Assembly (NCBI RefSeq): GCF_900188345.1
Contig: NZ_FZOD01000033.1
Coordinates: forward strand, 35,292 to 99,291
Reading direction: 5' to 3'
Length of the DNA stretch: 64,000 nucleotides
Source of the DNA: Streptosporangium subroseum
GTDB taxonomy: Bacteria; Actinomycetota; Actinomycetes; Streptosporangiales; Streptosporangiaceae
This document shows positions 50,019 through 58,457 of the stretch, piece after piece. A model generated the notes under the pieces. It saw only the letters and a list, made by a program, of their open reading frames with translations, searched no databases and was not told the origin of the DNA. Within the stretch, counting starts at the first letter, position 1, and every line of letters starts with the position of its first letter. A program made the position numbers and the translations under genes.

Positions 50019-51926
50019 TCAGCGTGCCGTGAACGGGACACGGACGGGTGTCTCGTCGAAATCGGAGATGCGGATGTCCAGTCGCAGCACCCAGTCCCCC
50101 GGGTACGGGATGGACATCGAGTTCGCCACGTAGTGGCCGGGTTCGGCCGCGGCCACCTTGACGGGCAGCGCCGGTATCGTACGGTCCCGCGACTCGAGCG
50201 CACCGGAGACCTCGGGCACGGCGACCAGCGAGCCGTCCCGCCCATTGATGTAGATGTCGGCCACGTTGCTTCCCAACCTCGCCGGCTCGATCTTCACCTC
50301 GACCGAGCCACCTCGCAGCCCGGGGGCCGCGTCCGCCGCGGCGGCGGGAAAGGGAACCGTGCTGTCCACCGGCGGCGCGTAGCTGGCGCGGGCCGGGGCG
50401 GTGTTGACCAGGACGGCCGTGATCGACAGGACGGCGATCCCGAGCACGACCTCACCCGCGACCGAGCGGCGCAGCCGGCGCAACGCGGCGGAAGGCGCGG
50501 CGTCGAGACCGAGGGGTTCGCGGCCGCGCCGCCGTACGAACCGCCGCGCTCCGGCGGCGAGGGCCAGCACGGCGAGGACAAGGACGAGCTTGACGAGAAG
50601 CAGCCGCCCGAAGTCGGTCCCGCCGAGCGCGCCCCACGTCCCCACCTGCCGCCAGGCCAGGTACAGGCCGGTCACCGCGATCACCGCGAAGCAGATCTGC
50701 GCGAGCAGGGAGAACCTCCGGAGCGCGGGCTCCAGGGAGATGGCGCGGGTGGGTTCCCGCCTCCCCGCCGGGATGACCACGCAGGCCGCGAGCAGGATCA
50801 GGCCGCCCAGCCACAGGGCCATGGCGAGGAGGTGCAGGCTGGTCGCCGGCACCGCCAGCCAGGTCTGGATGCCGGTCTGCGCGTGATCCGCCAACGTCCA
50901 GGTCAGCATCAGGGCGACGGCGCCGACCGCGGCGAACGCGGGCAGGGCGACCCTGCGGGTGCTACCGGCCGCTTCACCCTCGCCGGTCGTTTCAGACTCG
51001 CCGGTCGCTTCAGCCTCGGCCGCTCCGATGCCCACGGGAAGCGGGGCGGAGCGTACGGCGACGGTGTCCGCGGAAAGCGGGGCGTGGCGTACGGCGACGG
51101 TGTCCGCGGAAAGCAGGATGGGGCGTACGGCGATTCCGAAGGCCACGCCGAGGGCCAGCACGATCACCAGCCGCGCCAGCAGCGCCTGGCCCAGCCGCGT
51201 GGACAACGTCGCGCCGAGCAGGTCAGGGTCGAACACCCCGCTGAGCGAGGTGCCCTCGGCGTACGGCCCCTGTACGAGCAGGACCACCACCGTGCCGGCG
51301 GTCAGCGCGGCGAAGCCGGACCACACGATGCGCCGGCCGCGGCGGTCGGCCCGGCCGGCGGGCCAGAGTACGGCGACGAACAGCGCGCCGCCGAGCACGA
51401 GGGCCACACCGAGAAAGGCCAGGCCGCGGCCGATCGCGTCGACGACGGGAACGGCAGGGTCGACGTCCTGCTCCACGGGGACGGCCATCGAGCTCGGATG
51501 GCCGACGCTGAAACTGAACGCGCCCGACACCACGTGCGAGTCCGCGGACGTGACCCGCCAGGCCACGACGTAGGTTCCCTCGGCCAGATTCGGGGGCAGG
51601 CTCGTCCGCGCCGTGTTGGCCTTCCCGTCCGAGTAATCCGAAGCGCCGATGGACAGCTTCTTCCCGGTCACGTCGAGCAGCTGAATCGACCGCTGGCCGA
51701 GGTTCACCGCCTCGTTGAAGCGGAGCCTGACCTCGGCCGGGGTCCGGTCCAGCACCTGGCCGTCGACCGGAGAGCTCTCCAGCAGGTAGGCGTGCGCGTA
51801 CGCCGGACGGGTAACCGCGACGGAGGCGAGGTCCAAGGTCAGGCCACCGGTCACGAGGAGCGCGATGACCGCCAGCCGCGTGAACAATCGGGCTCGACGA
51901 CCCGCGAGGTGCATACCGCTCATCAT
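50019..51926 (-). CDS. CopC-CopD fusion protein (copper import)
   Basis: About 635 residues. The signal peptide ends AYA and the CopC domain begins HAYLLESSPVDGQV, exposing the N-terminal His used for Cu(II); the second ligand pair appears in SADSHVVSGAF. CopD-like membrane helices follow from about residue 150, with AMALWLGGLILLAACV (conserved His/Trp region) and VAGEVVLGIAVLSITAVLVN. A last extracytoplasmic domain of about 130 residues is similar to the FixH/YtkA fold. A tandem 12-residue repeat lies in one loop. It should take up or handle copper at the membrane. ATG at 51926 or 51923 is likely. Confidence 0.9.
   Translation of the reverse strand: MMSGMHLAGRRARLFTRLAVIALLVTGGLTLDLASVAVTRPAYAHAYLLESSPVDGQVLDRTPAEVRLRFNEAVNLGQRSIQLLDVTGKKLSIGASDYSDGKANTARTSLPPNLAEGTYVVAWRVTSADSHVVSGAFSFSVGHPSSMAVPVEQDVDPAVPVVDAIGRGLAFLGVALVLGGALFVAVLWPAGRADRRGRRIVWSGFAALTAGTVVVLLVQGPYAEGTSLSGVFDPDLLGATLSTRLGQALLARLVIVLALGVAFGIAVRPILLSADTVAVRHAPLSADTVAVRSAPLPVGIGAAEAEATGESETTGEGEAAGSTRRVALPAFAAVGAVALMLTWTLADHAQTGIQTWLAVPATSLHLLAMALWLGGLILLAACVVIPAGRREPTRAISLEPALRRFSLLAQICFAVIAVTGLYLAWRQVGTWGALGGTDFGRLLLVKLVLVLAVLALAAGARRFVRRRGREPLGLDAAPSAALRRLRRSVAGEVVLGIAVLSITAVLVNTAPARASYAPPVDSTVPFPAAAADAAPGLRGGSVEVKIEPARLGSNVADIYINGRDGSLVAVPEVSGALESRDRTIPALPVKVAAAEPGHYVANSMSIPYPGDWVLRLDIRISDFDETPVRVPFTAR
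51051..51122. repeat. In-frame 36-bp tandem repeat inside copCD
   Basis: Two copies of GCGTACGGCGACGGTGTCC plus 17 further bases occur at 51051-51086 and 51087-51122. They encode LSADTVAVRHAP and LSADTVAVRSAP, in a cytoplasmic or extracytoplasmic loop of the CopD part. A shorter third unit follows. The repeat keeps the reading frame. Confidence 0.8.
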
Positions 51927-52001
51927 CCGATCTGATCCGCACGCGGCTTGCCGGCCACGGTTCGACAGCCCATCCAGCGCACCGTCCGCCTCCGGGCCCG
52001 G

Positions 52002-52050
52002 CCGAAGCCGGCCCGAGCGCGGCGTTGTTCCACGCTCGGGCCGGCTTCGG
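52002..52050 (-). terminator. Strong terminator between LVIVD and copCD genes
   Basis: CCGAAGCCGGCCCGAGCG (52002-52019) pairs perfectly over 18 bp with 52033-52050 around a 13-base loop. It lies 19 bases after the stop of the LVIVD gene and before the copCD start, and separates the two transcripts. Confidence 0.8.
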
Positions 52051-52069
52051 TTCAATCCAGTTACTTGTC

Positions 52070-53563
52070 TTACTTGTCGCAGGAGTTCCAGCAGATCTTC
52101 TTGTCAGGCTTGCCGGCCAGCTTGCCGTCGAACTTGAGCACGTCGACGCCCCGGTTGTAGTCGGCGACGTAGATGAGCCCGTTGTGCCAGTAGGTGGCCG
52201 ATGCCGAGCCGCCGGTCACACCTTCGCCCGCCGGCACGCGGAAGTAGCCGACCTGGGTCGGGTTCCTGGGGTCCGACACGTCGATGAAGCGGGTGCCCTG
52301 CCCGTACCACGCCTGAGCCACGATGTTGCCGTTCACCGTGAACCAGTGCGCGGAGCAGCTACCGGTGGTGGAAGACCCCTCCTTGCCCCACGGCGACCAG
52401 TGGCTGATCATGTTCAGCCGGAACGGCTTCTCCGGCGTGGACTTCCAGGCCTCACCGTCGTAGCTGCCCTCGAGCGAGGCGATCTTGAACTCGCCCGCCT
52501 GGGAGCAGGTCGTGATGTTCTCATTGGTGATGTAGAGCAGCTCACCCTTGTCGAAGCGGCCGAGCTTCTCGGTGTTGTGGTAGGCGTTGTGGTCGAAGTA
52601 GTCGAAGAACTCGGTGCCCGCCGGGTTGGTGGGGACGACCGTGCCGCCCGCGTACGGCACCGGGTCGTACGCCGTCGCGGTGCGCTTGCGCTTCTTCACC
52701 GGGTCGTAGTGCCTGCCCTCGGTCCAGTAGCCGCGTACGCCGCCCTCACCGGAGACCCAGGCGACGCCGTTCTTGTCGACGTCGACGCTGTGCACGTAGT
52801 CGGTGACGCCGTCGAACCGGTTGAGGTCGAGCGCCCCGTCCATGTTGCGCGGGTGCCTGATGTCGCGGATGTCGGTCACCCGCAGCGGAACGCCCTTCCA
52901 GGACGGGTCCTGGCCCGGCGTGCCCGTGTTGGCCGGGCCGACCGTCCACAGGTACGAGCAGTCGTTGATGCAGGTGGACGTGTGTCCGGCCGCGACCGGC
53001 TGGAAGATGACCGTCTCCGGCTTCCACGGGTCCTTGACGTCGATGATGTAGACGCCGGACTGCCCGGTCGAGACGGTGCCGCCGAAGCCGCGCGGGTCCC
53101 GGGCGAGGAAGACCAGCTTGCGCTTCGGGTCGACGGTCATGTTCTCGCCTTCCCAGAACCTGTCCTGGGTGTCCCCGGGCTGGCGCAGCTGGGCGGCGGT
53201 GATCTTTGAGACGAAGGCGGGATGCTTCGGGTCCTTCAGCGACCAGACGGCAAGGCCACCCGTGCCGTTGGCGAACATGAAGTCGTAGCCGTACTTCTCG
53301 TAGTGGATGAAGTTCAGACCCGAGTAGCCGCTGACGCCCTTGACGTTGTCGAGGAACGTGACGTTCCCCGCGACAGCGGTCGTCGGGACGTTGTGGACGT
53401 CGTCGAGGACCGGGCCACCATGGACCGGGCGACCATGGGCGGAGGTGGAGGAGGGGGTGAGGTCAAGCGGGTCGTCGGCGAGCGCCGGGCCGGCTCCGGA
53501 CAGCTGGATTGCCGCCGCGGTGGCCAGTGCGACCGCACCCGCCAGGAGGGATTTCACTTTCAC
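52070..53563 (-). CDS. Secreted LVIVD-repeat protein
   Basis: A 497-residue exported protein. The signal peptide is MKVKSLLAGAVALATAAAIQ to an ALA site. LVIVD-type blades appear as GLAVWSLKDPKHPAFVSKI, SGVYIIDVKDPWKPETVIF, LRVTDIRDIRHPRN and TRFIDVSDPRNPTQVGYFR, which should form a beta propeller. Six or more cysteines (CINDCSY, CSQAG, SCSAHW, CWNSC) fit extracytoplasmic disulfides. The family is common in actinobacteria; its role is unknown, possibly in binding surface ligands. It has its own terminator and promoter, so it is not part of the copper operon. Confidence 0.88.
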   Translation of the reverse strand: MKVKSLLAGAVALATAAAIQLSGAGPALADDPLDLTPSSTSAHGRPVHGGPVLDDVHNVPTTAVAGNVTFLDNVKGVSGYSGLNFIHYEKYGYDFMFANGTGGLAVWSLKDPKHPAFVSKITAAQLRQPGDTQDRFWEGENMTVDPKRKLVFLARDPRGFGGTVSTGQSGVYIIDVKDPWKPETVIFQPVAAGHTSTCINDCSYLWTVGPANTGTPGQDPSWKGVPLRVTDIRDIRHPRNMDGALDLNRFDGVTDYVHSVDVDKNGVAWVSGEGGVRGYWTEGRHYDPVKKRKRTATAYDPVPYAGGTVVPTNPAGTEFFDYFDHNAYHNTEKLGRFDKGELLYITNENITTCSQAGEFKIASLEGSYDGEAWKSTPEKPFRLNMISHWSPWGKEGSSTTGSCSAHWFTVNGNIVAQAWYGQGTRFIDVSDPRNPTQVGYFRVPAGEGVTGGSASATYWHNGLIYVADYNRGVDVLKFDGKLAGKPDKKICWNSCDK

Positions 53564-53929
53564 AGATGCTCCCTTGGGGTCCCGCGGCGTGGTTGGACAA
53601 CCGCGCGACCAAAGATCACAGTTGGCCCTGATTGTAAGATCAGCAACAAGCCGTTGTCATGGGGCAAAGCGGATAAAACCACCAAAAGGTTTTCGGTCCG
53701 CCCGATATCCGACCGGCCCTGCGGGCTGACACAGCCGCTTTCCGCAGCTCAGGACCCCGAGCATGACCGTCACCGCGGAAGCGGCTCCCTGCCCTCCGGA
53801 GCGGCCCACATTCGCTACGACGCCGCCATGGATGAAGCCTGGCGGCGCGAGTCAAACTCTTGGAACGATCCATATGCGAGCCTCGCCGAAGGGTGCAAGC
53901 ATCGCCGGACGAGCTGGAAGGTGAATGAC
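53564..53929. other. Divergent intergenic region
   Basis: No independent gene is seen in these 366 bases. AGCCGCTTTCCGC (53733-53745) pairs with GCGGAAGCGGCT (53775-53786) apart from one bulge. An in-frame ATG at 53828 could extend the VOC gene, but residues before 53930 do not fit that family. Confidence 0.4.
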
Positions 53930-54664
53930 TTGAGTGAGCCCGAGGTTCGGCCGAACGAGACGACGGTGCCGTTGATGCCGTGCTCGTCAGTGGAGGAGAC
54001 CCTGACGTTCTATGAGGCGCTGGGATTCGAGGTGACCTACAAACAGAGCAAGCCCTATGTATATCTGGCGCTGCGGTGGAGCGGATTCCAGCTGCACTTC
54101 GGCCCCGCGCCCAAGGGCCTGGATCCGGCCCGGGAGGAGTCCGGAGGCTGCCTGGTCATGGTCGGCGCCGTGGCGCCGTACCACGCGGCGTTCGTCGCGG
54201 CGATGCGCCGGGTCTACGGGAAGGTGCTGAGTTCCGGCCTTCCGCGGATCACCCGTTACCGGCCCGGCGCGTCCCGGTTCACGCTGATCGATCCCTCCGG
54301 GAACTCGATCATATTCATCCAGCGTGACGAGCCCACCGAGCTGGAGTACGGCGGCTCGAAGAAACTGACGGGCCTGGCCAAGGCGCTCGACAACGCCCGG
54401 ATCCTGCGCGAGTTCAAGAACGACGACCTGCAGACCTTCCGCGCGCTCAAGTCCGCGGTGCGCAGGCACGGCGCGGATGCCTCGGTGGTCGATCGGGCCA
54501 TCGCCCTGTGCCACCTCATCGACTTGTCCATGATCCTCGGCGAGCCCGCCGATCCCTGGCTCACCGATCTGCGCGGTCTGGAGCTCACCGTCGACGACAG
54601 GCAGCGCATCGAGTCAGAACTCGGGCATCTCCCCGGACTTCAGGAGTGGCTCCCCCAGATGTAA
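53930..54664 (+). CDS. VOC-family (glyoxalase/bleomycin-resistance-like) protein
   Basis: About 244 residues. Residues 10-130 form a VOC domain: TTVPLMPCSSVEETLTFYEA, LGFEVTYKQSKPYVYLALRW, QLHFGPAP, then FTLIDPSGNSIIFIQRDEP. The C-terminal 110 residues are helical and unusual for the fold. TTG at 53930 lies 6 bases behind GGAAGGTG; alternatives are GTG 53921 and ATG 53828. Metal-binding positions typical of glyoxalase I are not complete, so sequestration of a ligand is as likely as catalysis. Confidence 0.82.
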   Translation: MSEPEVRPNETTVPLMPCSSVEETLTFYEALGFEVTYKQSKPYVYLALRWSGFQLHFGPAPKGLDPAREESGGCLVMVGAVAPYHAAFVAAMRRVYGKVLSSGLPRITRYRPGASRFTLIDPSGNSIIFIQRDEPTELEYGGSKKLTGLAKALDNARILREFKNDDLQTFRALKSAVRRHGADASVVDRAIALCHLIDLSMILGEPADPWLTDLRGLELTVDDRQRIESELGHLPGLQEWLPQM

Positions 54665-55000
54665 CCGGATTGCTTGATGTCGTCGTTTCTGGCTCGGTAT
54701 CTGTCGTGCTCGGCGAGGGGACCCGGGTCTCATGCCCTCGACCTGGTGATCGTCGTCATGGGTGGGTGCCAGCGGCCCTGACGGCCGGGGCCGCACTCGG
54801 CTGGCTGAACGGCACTCCGCTCGGCGGCGCCTGGCCTTCCCATCTCGCCCGACTCAAACCGACCACCACACCCACGTAAATTCGCCAGCAGAGTCCAAAC
54901 CGGGGCAACTCCACAGGCGCCGTTGTCGGTCAGTCTGTTGTGCGTCGTTTGCGAGCGTCGCGTGTCGGGAGACCGGATCTCGCGGGACTGGCAGTTGCCA
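54665..55000. other. Intergenic gap between convergent genes
   Basis: 336 bases. A plus-strand frame reads AALTAGAALGWLNGTPLGGA near 54770-54830 but has no start or family. No strong hairpin was recognised. Confidence 0.35.
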
Positions 55001-56410
55001 TTAACTGGCATGATGGCTGCTTCGGTCACCGACCGGAGACGGTTCGCATAGGGGGAGGCGCAGAACGAAGCGCGCTCCTCGTTCGCTGTCCTGGATGGTC
55101 AAAGTGCCCAGGTGTGCTTCTGCGATCTCCCGTGCGATCGCCAATCCCAGCCCGGTCCCTCCTGCGTCCCGATTGCGTGAGGCGTCCAGCCGGGTGAAGC
55201 GGTCGAAGACCATCTCCCGGTGTTCGACGGCGATTCCGGCGCCGTCGTCGAGCACCTCCAAAGTCGCCGTCGGTCCGTCGGCTCGCACGCTGACGGTGAT
55301 CTGTGAGGTGGCGTGGCGTTCGGCGTTGTCGAGCAGGTTGACCAGCAGCCGCGTGATTCGCAGCCGGTCACAGCAGATGAAGACGTTCTGCTGCAGATCC
55401 TTGACGATCGTCATCCGGTAGGTTCGGCGGTCCAGCTCGGTTCCGACCAACTCGTCCAGATCGATAATGCTGAGGTTGAGGGGGGCGCGGGAGTCCAGCC
55501 TGGCCAGGGTCAGCAGGTCGGTCACGATCGCCTGCAGCCGGTCCGCCCCGGCGAGCACCGCCGCGGTCATCTTCGGCCAGTCGGTGTCCTGCGGGTGCAT
55601 GAGCGCCTCCTCCAGCTGGGCCCGCATGGCCGTAAGAGGGCTGCGCAGGTCGTGAGAGGCGTCCGAGGTGAACTGCCGCAACTGCCTGTATGCGCATTCG
55701 AGGCGGTCGAGAGTGTCGTTCACCGTTTCGGCCAGGAGCTTGATCTCTTCCTGGTTGTCGCCGGCCACGGGGACCCGGCGGTCGAGGGCCGTGGCGGTGA
55801 TCTCCGCTAGCTCTGTGCGGATGGCGTCCACCGCGGTCATGTCCTTGTTGACCAGAAGGAACGTCCCGGCTGCCACCATCGCGGTCATCAACAGGGACAT
55901 GCCGATCGCAAAAAACAGCGCTGTGGCGCCCCCGTACCAGGGGACCATGGGTACCGCCACGTAGAGCAGCCAGGGCCCATCCGGCTGATAGACCTTGTAC
56001 GAGGCGACGGTCATGCAGCCCTTCAGCCCGGTTGGAGGGCACAGCACCCGTACGGCGTGCACGTCACTGTTGGTCGAGCGGAAGGTGGCCATCGGCGGCT
56101 TGCCGACGAGTTGCGGGGTCGCCGCAACCATCCGGCCATGGGTGTCCAGGATCTGGATCGCCATGTCCTTACCGGCCGGCAGCACAGACGGAAGGTACCC
56201 CTGTCTGATGAGGGGCACCATACGGTCCCACGCCCCGGTGACGCGAGCCTGGGCCGCATCGGCACCCTTGTCGCCCGTGAAAAGGAGGAAGAGCACACTG
56301 ACCCCGATGAACACCAGTGCCGCGACAGCGCAGAACCCCAGGGTCCTACGAGTACGAAGGGATGATCGATTCCAATTCACCATCGATTTAGGCCAATTCA
56401 TGGGGAGCAT
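55001..56410 (-). CDS. Orphan membrane sensor histidine kinase
   Basis: About 469 residues. Helix one is at residues 24-44, an extracytoplasmic sensor domain of about 115 residues with a CxxxxxxxGC pair follows, helix two is at 164-187, then HAMP-like VDAIRTELAEITATALDRRV. The phospho-acceptor is His253 in SDASHDLRSPLTAMRAQ. N box NLLDNAERHA, G1 DDGAGIA and G2 GGTGLGLAIA are intact. No response regulator lies next to it. The start may be ATG 56410, 56401 or 56383; none has a clear ribosome site. It may respond to an envelope signal. Confidence 0.9.
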   Translation of the reverse strand: MLPMNWPKSMVNWNRSSLRTRRTLGFCAVAALVFIGVSVLFLLFTGDKGADAAQARVTGAWDRMVPLIRQGYLPSVLPAGKDMAIQILDTHGRMVAATPQLVGKPPMATFRSTNSDVHAVRVLCPPTGLKGCMTVASYKVYQPDGPWLLYVAVPMVPWYGGATALFFAIGMSLLMTAMVAAGTFLLVNKDMTAVDAIRTELAEITATALDRRVPVAGDNQEEIKLLAETVNDTLDRLECAYRQLRQFTSDASHDLRSPLTAMRAQLEEALMHPQDTDWPKMTAAVLAGADRLQAIVTDLLTLARLDSRAPLNLSIIDLDELVGTELDRRTYRMTIVKDLQQNVFICCDRLRITRLLVNLLDNAERHATSQITVSVRADGPTATLEVLDDGAGIAVEHREMVFDRFTRLDASRNRDAGGTGLGLAIAREIAEAHLGTLTIQDSERGARFVLRLPLCEPSPVGDRSSHHAS

Positions 56411-56656
56411 GAGGTTCTGATTGCGCTCGGTCAGTGGTCTTTCGACCACATCCGGGAGACGAGCACGCGTATGCCAAGCGGCCCGTAATGGCCGACGAGG
56501 GCTCGATCTCCCAGCCGGCCATGCGCCAGTGCCGGGGGTCTCGGCTCGCCGGGGGGTGCGGGGTGAGCACATTGCCCAAGCCAGGCTCGGCACCACGTTC
56601 GGTGCCCACGGTCGACAGGCTGCCTCCGCTCGGTCAAACCGTGCGGAAGAGCTCCA

Positions 56657-56940
56657 TCACGGAGCGATCGCTTGGCCATTCTTGAGCCAGTAGTGGACGA
56701 AGGTGCCCTCCGAGTCTTGGACGTCGCCGCCGATCGCTGCCTGCACTCGGCGATCGATCCACTCCTTGAGCCGCGGGCGCGGTTCGCGCACCCGCATGAT
56801 GTTCTCAGCGCTATGTCCTCGGTGGGATACCAGTGGCCGAGGACGGCGGTGAAGCTGGTGCCGATCATCCGCACCTCGGACGAGATGGCCTCGCCGGTGA
56901 CGCCGAGGTGGAGGTCCCAGCCGCAGCGCTCCCGAGCCAT
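56657..56940 (-). pseudogene. Frameshifted remnant, possibly cytochrome P450-like
   Basis: From 56940, one frame reads MARERCGWDLHLGVTGEAIS, then SSEVRMIGTSFTAVLGHWYP. Near 56815 the coding pattern moves to a second frame: ENIMRVREPRPRLKEWIDRR, then GTFVHYWLKNGQ. The spacing and REPRPRLxxWID resemble helical parts of a P450-like family, but I cannot confirm this. The change of frame and missing ends mark it as dead. Confidence 0.4.
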
Positions 56941-57087
56941 GCTGCAGCAGGAACTGTCGGGTGAATTGGCCTAGGAACACCAATTTGAACCAAAACATGG
57001 TGTTCTGCGCACAATGGTGGTGCTTCTGCTCGCTCCTAGCGTCGTTCTCATTGACGCCATCGGATCTCCGATGGGAAGGAGCGGTAC

Positions 57088-58377
57088 ATGAAGGCGACAC
57101 ACGGCACAGCAGTCGACCCGGGCCAGGGAGTCTCGAACGGCGCTCTCCCGAGCAGCAACGAGAAGCCGTCCGGGGTGGAGCCGCCGGTATTGGGCGGACC
57201 GGAGCACTCCGACTACTACCTGCTGGACAACCTGCTCACCGACGAGCAGCGCGCCCTTCGGCAGAAGGTCCGCGACTTCATGAACCGAGAGGTCACCCCG
57301 ATCATCAACCCCTACTGGGAGCGGGCGGAGTTCCCCCACGAACTGGTCCCCAAGCTGGCCCAGCTGGGCATCGCCGGCTTCCAGATTCCCGGCTATGGCT
57401 GCCCCGGCATGAGCAACCTGACGGCCGGCCTGGTCATCCTCGAACTGGCCCGGGGCGATCTGAGCATCTCGACGTTCACCGGTGTCCACTCGGCCCTGGC
57501 CATGATGTCGATCGCACTGCTGGGCTCGGAGGAGCAGAAGCAGCGCTTCCTGCCGCCGATGGCGCGCATGGAGAAGGTCGGCGCCTTCGGCCTGACCGAG
57601 CCCGCTCACGGCACTGATGTGGTCAAGCTGGAGACGACCGCGCGCCGGGACGGTGATTCCTACATCCTCAACGGCTACAAGAGGTGGATCGGCAACGCGA
57701 CCTTCGCCGACTACGTGATCATCTGGGCCCGCGGCGACGACGGGCACGTGGGCGGCTACGTAGTCGAAAAGGGCACACCCGGGTTCGACGCCCAGGTCAT
57801 CAAGGGCAAGACGGCTCTGCGCTGTGTCCAGAACGCACAGATCTCCCTAACCGACGTCCGGGTGCCCGCCGAGAACCGGCTGGCCGGCGTCAACACCTTC
57901 CGCGACACCGAGAAAGTCCTGCTGGCCTCGCGCTTCTGCGTCGCCTGGGAGTCGATCGGCGCCGCCATCGCGGGCTACGAGACAGCTCTGGCCTACGCCA
58001 AGCAACGCAAGCAGTTCGGGATGCCGCTGGCCGCCTTCCAGCTCATCCAGTACCGGCTCTCCCGGATGCTTGCGGACATCACCGACATGCTGTGCATGCA
58101 GTACCGGCTCAGCCAGCTCATGGACGAGGGCGAGTACTCGATGCCTCGGGTCGCGCTGGCCAAGATGCACTACACCGAACGAGCCCGGGCCATCCTCGCC
58201 GACGCTCGCGACATGCTCGGCGGCAACGGGATCCTGCTCGACTACCACGTGGCCCGGCACTTGTGCGACATCGAGGCCATCGGCACCTACGAGGGCACCG
58301 ACACTGTGCAGGCGCTGATCGTCGGCCGCGACATCACTGGCTACAACGCCTTCGTGCCTTCGGTGCCCAGCCGCTGA
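57088..58377 (+). CDS. Acyl-CoA dehydrogenase, glutaryl-CoA-dehydrogenase-like
   Basis: A 429-residue flavoprotein that oxidises an acyl-CoA. The FAD/substrate motif is GAFGLTEPAHGTDVVKLET, followed by WIGNATFADYVIIWAR. The C-terminal region holds AKQRKQFGMPLAAFQLIQY, LGGNGILLDYHVARH and TYEGTDTVQALIVGR, with Glu about 402 as base in the position used by glutaryl-CoA-type members. An N-terminal tail of about 45 residues is extra. AAGGAG lies 7 bases before ATG at 57088. It heads an operon with a CoA-transferase and an enoyl-CoA hydratase. Confidence 0.93.
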   Translation: MKATHGTAVDPGQGVSNGALPSSNEKPSGVEPPVLGGPEHSDYYLLDNLLTDEQRALRQKVRDFMNREVTPIINPYWERAEFPHELVPKLAQLGIAGFQIPGYGCPGMSNLTAGLVILELARGDLSISTFTGVHSALAMMSIALLGSEEQKQRFLPPMARMEKVGAFGLTEPAHGTDVVKLETTARRDGDSYILNGYKRWIGNATFADYVIIWARGDDGHVGGYVVEKGTPGFDAQVIKGKTALRCVQNAQISLTDVRVPAENRLAGVNTFRDTEKVLLASRFCVAWESIGAAIAGYETALAYAKQRKQFGMPLAAFQLIQYRLSRMLADITDMLCMQYRLSQLMDEGEYSMPRVALAKMHYTERARAILADARDMLGGNGILLDYHVARHLCDIEAIGTYEGTDTVQALIVGRDITGYNAFVPSVPSR

Positions 58378-58457
58378 CCGGGCATGTATCGCGGCGCCTC
58401 GTGACAGCGGGTCAACCTCGGCGCCGCGCGCGACCGCACTGAAGACAAGGAGTAGTC

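Noticed and set aside
49083..51935. Open frame of 950 residues on the plus strand
   Set aside because: Shadow of the YcnI, lipoprotein and CopC-CopD genes; product is Arg/Gly/Asp-rich with no family features.
53222..53929. N-terminal extension of the VOC protein in the long frame
   Set aside because: It is the shadow of the LVIVD gene and its upstream region; residues before 53930 do not fit the VOC family.
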